This document shows positions 1 to 6,929 of a stretch of DNA of 6,945 nucleotides, piece after piece (within the stretch, counting starts at the first letter, position 1; the number at the start of each line of letters is the position of its first letter). The notes under the pieces were generated by a model that did not search any database, was not told the origin of the DNA, and worked only from the letters and a program-made list of their open reading frames with translations. Both the position numbers and the translations under genes were made by a program. Source of the stretch: Mollicutes bacterium (GTDB lineage: Bacteria; Bacillota_I; Bacilli_A; Izemoplasmatales; Izemoplasmataceae); NCBI GenBank assembly GCA_003551455.1, contig PUMR01000008.1:1-6945 (forward strand), given 5' to 3'.

Positions 1-1271
<1,271 letters not shown>

Positions 1272-1277
1272 TACAGA

Positions 1278-1300
1278 CGCGGGGCGGATTCCGCCCCGCG
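1278..1300 (+). promoter_or_regulatory. Intercistronic hairpin between dnaK and dnaJ
   Basis: A perfect 10-bp inverted repeat (CGCGGGGCGG at 1278-1287, CCGCCCCGCG at 1291-1300) closes on an ATT triloop. It begins 6 nt after the dnaK stop and is not followed by a T-run, so it is not a classical intrinsic terminator. By analogy with other chaperone operons, I infer an mRNA-stabilising or 3'-end-protecting element that keeps dnaK message more abundant than dnaJ. The structure is seen in the sequence; its role is inferred. Confidence 0.75.
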
Positions 1301-1312
1301 CGCTCACGATTT

Positions 1313-1320
1313 GAGGTGAT
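1313..1320 (+). promoter_or_regulatory. Shine-Dalgarno site of dnaJ
   Basis: GAGGTGAT matches eight consecutive positions of the canonical complement to the 16S rRNA 3' tail and ends 3 nt before the ATG at 1324. The close spacing is offset by the long pairing. It supports the chosen dnaJ start. Confidence 0.8.
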
Positions 1321-1323
1321 TGC

Positions 1324-2442
1324 ATGGCAGACAAGCGCGACTACTACGAAGTGTTGGGCGTGAACAAGAACGCAAGCAAAGAAGAGATCAAGTCCGCGTA
1401 CAGGAAACTCGCGAGAAAATACCACCCCGACGTCAACAAGGCCGAAGACGCGGAAAAACGGTTCAAAGAGATCCGTGAAGCCTACGAGGTCCTCTCCGAC
1501 CCGAAGAAGCGCGAGCAATACGACCGTTTCGGCCATTCGTTCAGCCAGCAGGGCGCCGGTGGCGCCCAGGGCTTCGAGGGCTTCGGCGATTTCGATTTCG
1601 AAGACATCTTCAGCCAGTTCTTCGGTGGCGGCGGCGCCCGCGGCGCGCGCGACAGGAACCGTCCGCGCAAAGGCCAAGACATCCAGAAGCGCATGCGCGT
1701 CTCTTTCAAGGAGGCCGTCAACGGCGCGAAGAAGAAAATCCGCACCACCGTCTATGAAGAATGCACCGCCTGCGGCGGCTCGGGCGCCGAAAAGAAAGAC
1801 GACATCGAGACCTGTTCCCGCTGCCGCGGCACGGGAGCTGTCACCATGGAACAACAGACCCTCTTCGGCCGCACCCGCACACAGACGGTCTGTCCGACCT
1901 GTAACGGCTCGGGCAAGACCATCAAGAACAAGTGCTCCACCTGCGGCGGCGAAGGTTTCCAAGGCAAGCAGAAGACCGTCAACGTCACCGTTCCCGCCGG
2001 CGTCGACACCAACAACCAGATCCGCATGCCGGGCTTCGGCCACAAGGGCCAAAACGGCGGCCCGCCGGGGGACCTCTACATCGTCTTCGAAGTCGAAGAG
2101 GACGACGTCTTCCAGCGTCACGGCGACGACCTCGTCGTGGATGTGCCCATCAACATCGCCCAGGCGGCGCTCGGCGACGAGATCCGCGTCCCGACCCCCT
2201 ATGGCGATGTGAAACTGAAGATTCCCACCGGGACCCAGAGCCACAAGACCTTCCGCATCCGCGGAAAAGGCATGACGAACATCAGAAGCAAGCGCCGGGG
2301 GGACCTCCACGCCATCATCAAGGTCATGACCCCGAAGAATCTCGACAAGCGCCAACAAAAGCTCTTCGAAGAACTGAAAAAGACCGACCTCGAAAGTTCG
2401 GAGACCCTCTGGGAAAAGGTCAAAGCCAAATTCAAGCAATGA
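1324..2442 (+). CDS. dnaJ: Chaperone protein DnaJ (type I Hsp40)
   Basis: Co-chaperone that delivers unfolded substrates to DnaK and stimulates its ATPase. The 372 residues show the full type I architecture. The J domain (about 1-70) carries the essential HPD at 34-36. A short Gly/Phe-rich segment (about 76-115) includes the DIF-type stretch [13 protein letters not shown]. The zinc-binding domain has four CxxCxGxG-type repeats (Cys 147/150, 164/167, 190/193, 204/207), the last reading CSTCGGEG. The two C-terminal beta domains follow, with GDLYIVFEV and [11 protein letters not shown]. Length is normal for the family (about 370-380). The start is set by the SD at 1313-1320 and by the [14 protein letters not shown]-terminus. 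It lies in the dnaK operon and is closed by the terminator at 2476-2501. prmA, which follows dnaJ in Bacillus, is absent. Nothing is abnormal in the protein. Confidence 0.98.
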   Translation: MADKRDYYEVLGVNKNASKEEIKSAYRKLARKYHPDVNKAEDAEKRFKEIREAYEVLSDPKKREQYDRFGHSFSQQGAGGAQGFEGFGDFDFEDIFSQFFGGGGARGARDRNRPRKGQDIQKRMRVSFKEAVNGAKKKIRTTVYEECTACGGSGAEKKDDIETCSRCRGTGAVTMEQQTLFGRTRTQTVCPTCNGSGKTIKNKCSTCGGEGFQGKQKTVNVTVPAGVDTNNQIRMPGFGHKGQNGGPPGDLYIVFEVEEDDVFQRHGDDLVVDVPINIAQAALGDEIRVPTPYGDVKLKIPTGTQSHKTFRIRGKGMTNIRSKRRGDLHAIIKVMTPKNLDKRQQKLFEELKKTDLESSETLWEKVKAKFKQ

Positions 2443-2475
2443 ATCCGCGCATCCTTGCAGGGAGGGCCGGATTCC

Positions 2476-2501
2476 GCCCCGGCACCGGCCGGGGCCTTTT
2501 T
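2476..2501 (+). terminator. Intrinsic terminator of the dnaK-dnaJ operon
   Basis: An all-GC 8-bp stem (GCCCCGGC at 2476-2483, GCCGGGGC at 2488-2495) with a four-base loop is followed by five T residues (2497-2501), beginning 33 nt after the dnaJ stop. The 5' arm can alternatively pair upstream (2464-2480; see findings). It places mtaB outside the main chaperone transcript unless there is read-through. Confidence 0.85.
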
Positions 2502-2551
2502 CCTTCTTGGCCGCGCAAACGGGTACAACAAGGGACAATACGACAGAAAGC

Positions 2552-2557
2552 GGGTGA
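2552..2557 (+). promoter_or_regulatory. Shine-Dalgarno site deciding the mtaB start
   Basis: GGGTGA, 5 nt before the ATG at 2563, matches the 3' half of the extended anti-SD complement. It fixes the start at 2563. The in-frame ATG at 2455 would translate through the dnaJ terminator and add 36 low-complexity residues before the family's conserved N-terminus. Confidence 0.65.
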
Positions 2558-2562
2558 CAACG

Positions 2563-3858
2563 ATGCGCATCGCCTTCACGACCATCGGCTGCAAGGTGAA
2601 CCTCTATGAATCGGAGGCCCTGAAGAGCCTCTTTTCAGCGCGCGACCACGAGATCGTCCCTGATGACGCCTTCGCCGACGCCTATGTCGTGAACTCCTGC
2701 GCCGTCACCGCGACAAGCGCGAAAAAGAGCCGCCAGGCCGTCCGTAAAGCTTTCCGGAAAAATCCCGACGCCGTCATCGCCGTCATCGGCTGCTATTCGC
2801 AGCTCGAAAAAGAGGTCTTCGAGGCGATCGCGGGTGTCGATATCATCATGGGCACCATCAATCGTCCCCGCCTCGTCGACCATGTCGAAAAAATCGCGAA
2901 AGAGCGCGAAAGGATCACCGACATCGAGGATGTCACGAGGCAAAGGGCCTTCGACAGACTCGGGGTGACCTCCTTCACGGAAAGGACACGCGCTTTCTTG
3001 AAGATCCAGGACGGCTGCGACAACTTCTGCAGCTTCTGCATCATCCCCTTCGCCCGCGGCCGCATCCGTTCGCGGCCCGAAGAAGAGATCATCGAAGAGG
3101 CGAAGAAACTCGCCGCCAACGGCTACCAGGAGATCGTCCTCACGGGCATCCACACCGGGGCCTACGGCAAAGACCGTGAAGGTTTCACGCTTTCGGGCCT
3201 CGTGGAAAGCCTGTTGCGGATCCCTTCGCTGGAACGTCTCCGCCTCTCTTCGGTGGAGATCGGCGAAATCGACGACGACCTCCTCACGCTTCTGGAACAG
3301 GAAGAGAAGCTCGCCCCGCATCTGCACATCCCCCTCCAACATGGCGCCGACACCGTGCTCGCGCGGATGAACCGCCGCTACGATGTCAAAACGTTCAAGG
3401 AAACGATCGCGAAAGTCCGTGCGGCAGTGCCCGGGATCGCCATCACGACCGATGTCATCGCCGGTTTCCCCGGCGAGTCCGAAGCGGAGTTTCATGAGCT
3501 CGAAGAGACCATCGAAGCGATCGGCTTTTCCGAGCTCCATGTCTTCCCCTTCTCGCCGCGGCCCTTGACGAAAGCCGCCGCCATGCCCGACCAGGTGCCT
3601 TCCGCCGTGAAGAAGGCCCGGGTGCAAACTCTCCTCCGACTGAACGAGAAATTGGCGACAGCCTACCGCCGACACCTCCTCCGCGAAGGACGGGATTTGC
3701 GGCTTCTCGTCGAGCGTTGCGATGACGCATACTGCATGGGCCACACGGGCGAATATGTCCGGGTGCGGATCCCCGAAGCGGGAATCACCGTGAACACTTG
3801 TCGGACCGTCCGTCTCAAGGATGCCGGTTATCCCCTCGCCGAAGGGAAGCTCGTCTGA
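2563..3858 (+). CDS. mtaB: tRNA (N6-L-threonylcarbamoyladenosine(37)-C2)-methylthiotransferase MtaB
   Basis: Radical-SAM enzyme that adds a methylthio group to t6A at position 37 of ANN-decoding tRNAs, giving ms2t6A and improving decoding. The 431 residues carry the three domains of the family. The N-terminal MTTase domain has its cluster cysteines at C10 (TTIGCKVN), C46 (VNSCAVT) and C77 (VIGCYSQ). The radical-SAM core has CDNFCSFC (C152, C156, C159). A C-terminal TRAM-like RNA-binding segment spans about 369-431. The opening IGCKVN fits MtaB better than MiaB or RimO. One family position differs: SPRPLTKAA (331-339) replaces the usual SxRxGTxA. In Bacillus mtaB (yqeV) lies in the dnaK operon; here it follows the dnaJ terminator. 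I see only a poor -10-like GACAAT (2534-2539) with no spaced -35, so read-through from dnaJ may supply transcription. Confidence 0.93.
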   Translation: MRIAFTTIGCKVNLYESEALKSLFSARDHEIVPDDAFADAYVVNSCAVTATSAKKSRQAVRKAFRKNPDAVIAVIGCYSQLEKEVFEAIAGVDIIMGTINRPRLVDHVEKIAKERERITDIEDVTRQRAFDRLGVTSFTERTRAFLKIQDGCDNFCSFCIIPFARGRIRSRPEEEIIEEAKKLAANGYQEIVLTGIHTGAYGKDREGFTLSGLVESLLRIPSLERLRLSSVEIGEIDDDLLTLLEQEEKLAPHLHIPLQHGADTVLARMNRRYDVKTFKETIAKVRAAVPGIAITTDVIAGFPGESEAEFHELEETIEAIGFSELHVFPFSPRPLTKAAAMPDQVPSAVKKARVQTLLRLNEKLATAYRRHLLREGRDLRLLVERCDDAYCMGHTGEYVRVRIPEAGITVNTCRTVRLKDAGYPLAEGKLV

Positions 3859-3864
3859 TGAAAC

Positions 3865-3885
3865 TTTGCGTCAAGAGGGCGCAAA
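3865..3885 (+). other. Small hairpin after mtaB, possible weak terminator
   Basis: TTTGCG (3865-3870) and CGCAAA (3880-3885) form a 6-bp stem with a 9-nt loop, starting 6 nt after the mtaB stop. The following TCCTTTACA is only weakly T-rich and merges into the rpsU -35 box. It may mark the mtaB mRNA 3' end, but it is not a convincing terminator. Confidence 0.35.
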
Positions 3886-3888
3886 TCC

Positions 3889-3917
3889 TTTACAAGAGGC
3901 GGCTAGTCTGTTATTAT
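3889..3917 (+). promoter_or_regulatory. Sigma-70/SigA-type promoter of rpsU
   Basis: The -35 TTTACA (3889-3894; one mismatch to TTGACA) and the -10 TATTAT (3912-3917; one mismatch to TATAAT) are separated by exactly 17 bp. Transcription should begin near 3924, giving a leader of about 37 nt. It is the best two-box promoter in the window and sits in an AT-richer pocket of GC-rich DNA. Confidence 0.85.
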
Positions 3918-3944
3918 GTCTGTAGTCCATTCACCGCAAAGCGG

Positions 3945-3953
3945 AAGGGAGGG
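3945..3953 (+). promoter_or_regulatory. Shine-Dalgarno site deciding the rpsU start
   Basis: AAGGGAGGG ends 7 nt before the ATG at 3961. An in-frame ATG at 3916 lies inside the -10 box, upstream of the expected transcript start, so it cannot be used. A 4-bp hairpin (CCGC at 3934-3937, GCGG at 3941-3944) abuts this site; it is too small to claim a role. Confidence 0.85.
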
Positions 3954-3960
3954 AAATAAC

Positions 3961-4131
3961 ATGCCCAAGACCGTCGTACGAAACAACGAATCTCTTGAGA
4001 ACGCCTTGAAGCGTTTCAAGAAGAATGTTTCGCGTGCGGGCACTCTCTCTGAAGCCAAAAAGCGGAAGCACTATGTGAAACCGAGTGTCGCCAAGAAGAT
4101 CAAGCAGAACAAGAACAAGCGCAAGCGATAA
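3961..4131 (+). CDS. rpsU: 30S ribosomal protein S21 (bS21)
   Basis: Small basic ribosomal protein that binds the 30S platform near the 3' end of 16S rRNA (the anti-SD region) and helps initiation. The 56-residue product begins [20 protein letters not shown] and ends in a very basic tail (KQNKNKRKR). The [12 protein letters not shown] stretch is the family's characteristic helix, and length matches Bacillota S21 (about 57). The codons are less GC-rich than those of its neighbours (GTT, TCT and AAA appear more often), as expected of a highly expressed ribosomal gene. It has its own promoter (3889-3917) and tandem terminators (4139-4174, 4182-4201), so it looks monocistronic, unlike Bacillus, where yqeY follows rpsU. 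It ends in TAA, with phoH the only other complete gene here not ending in TGA. Identity is certain. Confidence 0.97.
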   Translation: MPKTVVRNNESLENALKRFKKNVSRAGTLSEAKKRKHYVKPSVAKKIKQNKNKRKR

Positions 4132-4138
4132 CGAAAAG

Positions 4139-4174
4139 AAATAACGGTGCGGAAACTTCCACCGTTATTTTTTT
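4139..4174 (+). terminator. Intrinsic terminator of rpsU
   Basis: A perfect 11-bp stem (AAATAACGGTG at 4139-4149, CACCGTTATTT at 4160-4170) has a 10-nt loop. The end of its 3' arm runs into seven T residues (4168-4174). It begins 7 nt after the rpsU stop. The A-run opposite the T-run could give weak activity on the opposite strand, but no minus-strand gene is present. Confidence 0.93.
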
Positions 4175-4181
4175 CCCGCCG

Positions 4182-4201
4182 GGGTGCGGGGCGCCCTTTT
4201 T
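4182..4201 (+). terminator. Second, tandem terminator downstream of rpsU
   Basis: GGGTGC (4182-4187) pairs with GCGCCC (4191-4196), including one G-U pair, across a GGG loop, followed by five T residues (4197-4201). It lies 8 nt beyond the first terminator and directly upstream of the phoH -10 box. It is probably a fail-safe that insulates phoH from rpsU transcription. The stem is short, hence the lower confidence. Confidence 0.6.
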
Positions 4202-4204
4202 GTG

Positions 4205-4213
4205 TGCTATAAT
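4205..4213 (+). promoter_or_regulatory. Extended -10 promoter of the phoH-ybeY-cdd-era operon
   Basis: TGCTATAAT is a perfect extended -10 element (TG, one base, then consensus TATAAT at 4208-4213). No -35-like hexamer lies 17 bp upstream, where the sequence is the GC-rich terminator stem (TGCGGG at 4185-4190). The expected start is near 4220, giving a leader of about 39 nt. The element begins 4 nt after the second rpsU terminator's T-run. Confidence 0.8.
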
Positions 4214-4243
4214 AACTAAAGGGTCTTTTACGATTATCCCTAC

Positions 4244-4250
4244 AAAGGAG
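4244..4250 (+). promoter_or_regulatory. Shine-Dalgarno site supporting the TTG start of phoH
   Basis: AAAGGAG ends 8 nt before the TTG at 4259, an ideal spacing. It supports a non-ATG start. No ATG in this frame comes near the leader, and the next internal start would remove the conserved N-terminal domain. Confidence 0.8.
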
Positions 4251-4258
4251 CGGGTCGT

Positions 4259-5227
4259 TTGGAACTCACAACCCTCGATGTCACCTTCAAGAACATCAAC
4301 ACCTTCAGTGCGGTCATCGGCGTCGCCGACCGCCATTTGGACGTGCTCGGCCGTCTTTTCAACACGACGATCCACACCCGGGGCGACACGGTGAAGATCC
4401 CCGCCGCTGACAAAGACAAGAAAAAACGCCTCGAAGACACCTTGCACGTGCTCATCCGCCTCGTCGACAACAACATCTCCGTGACCGAGCGCGACGTCAT
4501 CTATGTCGCGAAACTTGTGGGCGAGATGGAAAAAGAGGACATCCTCCAGCACTACCTCGACCGCAAAGAGATCATAAAGACCGTCACCGGCAAGCCGATC
4601 CACGCCAAGACCATCAACCAGACCCGCTATCTCGAGGCCATCGAGAAGAACGACCTCGTCTTTTCCGTCGGTCCCGCCGGCACGGGCAAGACCTACGTCG
4701 CGATCCTTTACGCCGTCCGGCAGCTCAAGAACGGCCACATCCGCAAGATCATCCTCACCCGCCCGGCCGTGGAAGCGGGCGAGAGCCTGGGATTCCTGCC
4801 CGGCGACCTCAAAGAGAAGATCGACCCCTATCTCCGTCCCCTCTATGACGCCTTGAACGAAGCCTTGGGCTTCAAGCAGACGAACGAACTCATCGAAGAC
4901 GGGGTGATCGAGATCGCCCCGCTCGCCTACATGCGCGGGCGCACCCTCGAAAATGCCTATGTCGTGCTGGATGAGGCCCAAAACACCACCAAGGGGCAGA
5001 TGAAGCTCTTCCTTTCGCGACTCGGTTTCCATTCGAAGATGATCGTCACGGGCGATCTCACCCAGATCGACCTCCCGCCCCGCGCCGAAAGCGGCCTCGT
5101 GCACGCCATCGAGATCCTCGAAGGCGTGAAAGGGGTGGAAGTGGTGCGCTTCGAGCGCATCGACGTCATCCGCCACCCGCTCATCCAAAACATACTGGAG
5201 CGATACGAAAATGATGAACATCGTTAA
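4259..5227 (+). CDS. phoH: PhoH family ATPase (PhoH/YbeZ), TTG start
   Basis: Cytosolic P-loop ATPase of the PhoH/YbeZ family, linked to RNA metabolism and usually encoded beside ybeY; its exact activity is debated (RNA-stimulated ATPase or helicase proposals). The 322-residue product is normal in length. An N-terminal KH-like part (about 20-50, with LFNTTIHTRGDTVKI) precedes the ATPase core. The core has Walker A GPAGTGKT (138-145), the family stretch TRPAVEAGESLGFLPG (167-182), Walker B VVLDEAQN (235-242) and sensor TGDLTQ (264-269). It starts at TTG, supported by the SD at 4244-4250 and the extended -10 promoter at 4205-4213. The last 17 nt overlap ybeY, which implies translational coupling. 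In Bacillus pgpH lies between these two genes; it is absent here. The gene ends in TAA. Confidence 0.95.
   Translation: MELTTLDVTFKNINTFSAVIGVADRHLDVLGRLFNTTIHTRGDTVKIPAADKDKKKRLEDTLHVLIRLVDNNISVTERDVIYVAKLVGEMEKEDILQHYLDRKEIIKTVTGKPIHAKTINQTRYLEAIEKNDLVFSVGPAGTGKTYVAILYAVRQLKNGHIRKIILTRPAVEAGESLGFLPGDLKEKIDPYLRPLYDALNEALGFKQTNELIEDGVIEIAPLAYMRGRTLENAYVVLDEAQNTTKGQMKLFLSRLGFHSKMIVTGDLTQIDLPPRAESGLVHAIEILEGVKGVEVVRFERIDVIRHPLIQNILERYENDEHR
5195..5200 (+). promoter_or_regulatory. Shine-Dalgarno site of ybeY inside phoH
   Basis: CTGGAG lies within the phoH coding sequence, 10 nt before the first of two adjacent ATG codons (5211 and 5214). The spacing favours 5211. It is a modest SD, so ribosomes finishing phoH may supply much of the initiation. 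Confidence 0.5.
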
Positions 5228-5627
5228 CCAATGCGACCAGGAGAACTACGAGCCCTTGATCAAACCCGTGTTGAAAAGGGCCTACAAGCGGATGAAAGTG
5301 GACAAGAAGAAAATCGTCAACATCGTCCTCGTGACGAACGAATACATGCGGGAGTTGAACCGCACCTACCGCGACAAGGACGAAGTGACCGACGTCCTCA
5401 CCTTCCCCGCTGCCATCGAGGAAGAACTCGGCGACATCTTCATCGCGCCGCGGAAAGCCCTCGAACAGGCCCGGGGGCACGGCCACACCTTCAAGCGCGA
5501 GCTCGCCTTCCTCGTCGTGCACGGCTTTTTGCACGCGCTCGGCTATGACCACGACACCGAGGAGAAGGAGCTCGTGATGTTCAATCTGCAAGAGAGGATC
5601 CTGGACGAAGTGAAAATCTTCCGGTGA
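5211..5627 (+). CDS. ybeY: rRNA maturation protein YbeY (metal-dependent, UPF0054 family)
   Basis: Conserved single-domain metalloprotein described as an endoribonuclease needed for 16S rRNA 3'-end maturation and 70S quality control. The 138-residue product shows the zinc-binding H3xH5xH motif VVHGFLHALGYDH, with H104, H108 and H114. It also has the conserved LNRTYRDKDEVTDVLTFP (49-66) and GDIFIAPRKA (74-83). The length is slightly below the 150 or so residues common in the family, mostly through a short N-terminus and C-terminal tail; no conserved block is missing. The start has two tandem ATGs; I take the first. It overlaps phoH by 17 nt, and cdd begins 10 nt after its TGA, so all are cotranscribed. 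Pairing with phoH and era is typical and supports the assignment. Confidence 0.96.
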   Translation: MMNIVNQCDQENYEPLIKPVLKRAYKRMKVDKKKIVNIVLVTNEYMRELNRTYRDKDEVTDVLTFPAAIEEELGDIFIAPRKALEQARGHGHTFKRELAFLVVHGFLHALGYDHDTEEKELVMFNLQERILDEVKIFR

Positions 5628-5632
5628 GGTGA
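5626..5632 (+). promoter_or_regulatory. Shine-Dalgarno site deciding the cdd start
   Basis: GAGGTGA overlaps the last two bases of the ybeY stop codon and sits 5 nt before the ATG at 5638. An in-frame GTG at 5629 lies inside this site, so it is unlikely to be the start. Confidence 0.8.
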
Positions 5633-5637
5633 ACCCC

Positions 5638-6039
5638 ATGAAAGAAGAACTCGTACAAGCCGCAGTCGAAGCTCTGGAGAACGCCTATGTGCGCTACTCC
5701 CGTTTCCCCGTCGGCGCCGCCATCCGTCTCAAGGACGGCCGCATCGTCACCGGCGCGAACATCGAGAACGCCTCTTACGGCCTTTCCAACTGCGCCGAAC
5801 GCTCGGCGCTCTTCGCCGCCTACAGCCAAGGGGTCCGAAAAGAGGACATCCTCGAGATGGCCGTCGCCACGAAGAACGAGAGTTTCGTCACGCCCTGCGG
5901 CGCCTGCCGACAGGTGATGAGCGAACTCGTCCGTCCCGATGTCGAGGTCCATCTCGTCAACAAGCATAAGAAAGTGAAGACCTTGAAGAACGAAGAACTC
6001 CTTCCCTACGCCTTCAACGAGGAGGAGCTCCCCCGATGA
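5638..6039 (+). CDS. cdd: Cytidine deaminase, tetrameric type
   Basis: Deaminates cytidine and deoxycytidine to uridine and deoxyuridine in pyrimidine salvage. The 133-residue product matches the short homotetrameric class (about 130-136). It has substrate-binding NIENASYG with N41 and E43. The zinc site is C52 with catalytic E54 in CAERSALF, plus C87 and C90 in PCGACRQV; a cysteine in the first ligand place is typical of the tetrameric enzymes. YSRFPVGAAI (20-29) is the usual N-terminal signature. I start at ATG 5638, not GTG 5629, because the latter is within the SD. The gene overlaps era by four bases (ATGA). The order ybeY-(dgkA)-cdd-era is standard in Bacillota; dgkA is missing here. Identity is firm. 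Confidence 0.96.
   Translation: MKEELVQAAVEALENAYVRYSRFPVGAAIRLKDGRIVTGANIENASYGLSNCAERSALFAAYSQGVRKEDILEMAVATKNESFVTPCGACRQVMSELVRPDVEVHLVNKHKKVKTLKNEELLPYAFNEEELPR
6021..6027 (+). promoter_or_regulatory. Shine-Dalgarno site of era within cdd
   Basis: GGAGGAG lies in the last codons of cdd, 8 nt before the era ATG at 6036. It is the strongest SD of this operon and allows initiation independent of the ATGA overlap. Confidence 0.8.
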
Positions 6040-6929
6040 AATCGGGCTTCGTCGCCCTTGTCGGCCCCTCGAACGTCGGCAAGAGCACCTTCTTGAACGC
6101 GCTTTTGGGCGAAAAGGTCGCGATCACCTCGAAGAAGCCGCAGACGACGAGACACACCATCCGCGGCATCTACAACGACACCGACAGCCAGATCGTCTTC
6201 ATCGACACCCCGGGGCTCTATCGGCCCCGTCATGAACTCGGCGCCCGCATGCGCCGTTCGGCGTTGAAGACCCTGAACGCGGTCGACATCGTCATGGTCA
6301 TGATCGACGCCTTGAAGACCGAAGACCCCTTCGACCACGTCCTCCTCGACCGGCTCGAAGGCCTTTCCACCCCGGTGTTCCTCCTCGTGAACAAGATCGA
6401 CGCCGTGCGCGACTTCGTGCGGCTGAAAGCCCATGTGGAAGAGTTGAAGGAACGTTTCCCCTTCGAGGCGGTCTTTCTCACGAGCGCCCTGAAGGGCTGG
6501 CACTTGCAAGAGATCGTCCGCGACTTGAAGGAATACCTCGAAGAAGGGCCCGCCTATTATCCGGCCGACATGGCCACCGACCAGACCGAGCGTTTCGTCA
6601 TCGCCGAACGAATCCGCGAGAAGGTCCTCGAGGAGACACGGGAAGAAGTCCCCCACAGTGTGACGGTCCTCGTCGAGAGTCTGGCCTACGACGAAGAAAA
6701 CCCCGACCTCTTGCACATCGCGGCGACCATCGTCGTCGAGCGGGAGTCGCAGAAAAGAATCGTCATCGGCAAAGGCGGAAAGATGATGAAAAGGATCGGC
6801 ACGAAAGCGCGGCAGGACATCTTGGACCTCCTCGGGACGAAGATCTTCTTGGACCTCCACTGCAAGGTCGTCAAGGACTGGCGCAACAACCCTTCCCGCT
6901 TGCAGGACTTCGGCTACCGGGAGGAATGA
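6036..6929 (+). CDS. era: GTPase Era, ribosome assembly factor
   Basis: Essential GTPase that binds the 3' end of 16S rRNA during 30S maturation. The 297 residues cover the whole protein. The GTPase domain has G1 GPSNVGKST (10-18), G2 within TTRHTIRGIY (37-46), G3 DTPGL (57-61), G4 NKID (119-122) and a G5-like SAL (150-152). The C-terminal type II KH domain contains GKGG (245-248) followed by KMMKRIGTKARQDI and ends near FLDLHCKVVKDWRNN. G1 differs slightly from the usual G(R/K)PNVGKS: positions 2-3 read PS, while the P-loop GxxxxGKS is intact. The ATG overlaps the cdd stop as ATGA, and a strong SD (6021-6027) precedes it. Length is standard (about 300). In many Bacillota recO follows. Assignment is certain. 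Confidence 0.98.
   Translation: MKSGFVALVGPSNVGKSTFLNALLGEKVAITSKKPQTTRHTIRGIYNDTDSQIVFIDTPGLYRPRHELGARMRRSALKTLNAVDIVMVMIDALKTEDPFDHVLLDRLEGLSTPVFLLVNKIDAVRDFVRLKAHVEELKERFPFEAVFLTSALKGWHLQEIVRDLKEYLEEGPAYYPADMATDQTERFVIAERIREKVLEETREEVPHSVTVLVESLAYDEENPDLLHIAATIVVERESQKRIVIGKGGKMMKRIGTKARQDILDLLGTKIFLDLHCKVVKDWRNNPSRLQDFGYREE

Noticed and set aside
2455..2562. Longer N-terminus for mtaB from ATG 2455
   Set aside because: The extension translates the dnaJ terminator hairpin and T-run and is not family-like. The SD and conserved start are at 2563.
2635..3744. Minus-strand ORF of 369 codons opposite mtaB, and 4100-5221 (373 codons) opposite phoH
   Set aside because: Both mirror highly conserved plus-strand genes and show no motifs. 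The 4100-5221 frame also runs through the rpsU terminators and the phoH promoter.
3916..3960. Longer N-terminus for rpsU from ATG 3916
   Set aside because: That ATG is inside the -10 box, upstream of the expected transcript start. The S21 family begins at the MPKT methionine (3961).
3925..3960. Possible regulatory leader or S21 autoregulatory structure upstream of rpsU
   Set aside because: Only a 4-bp hairpin (3934-3944) is visible in a leader of about 37 nt, too little to support a riboswitch or protein-binding site.
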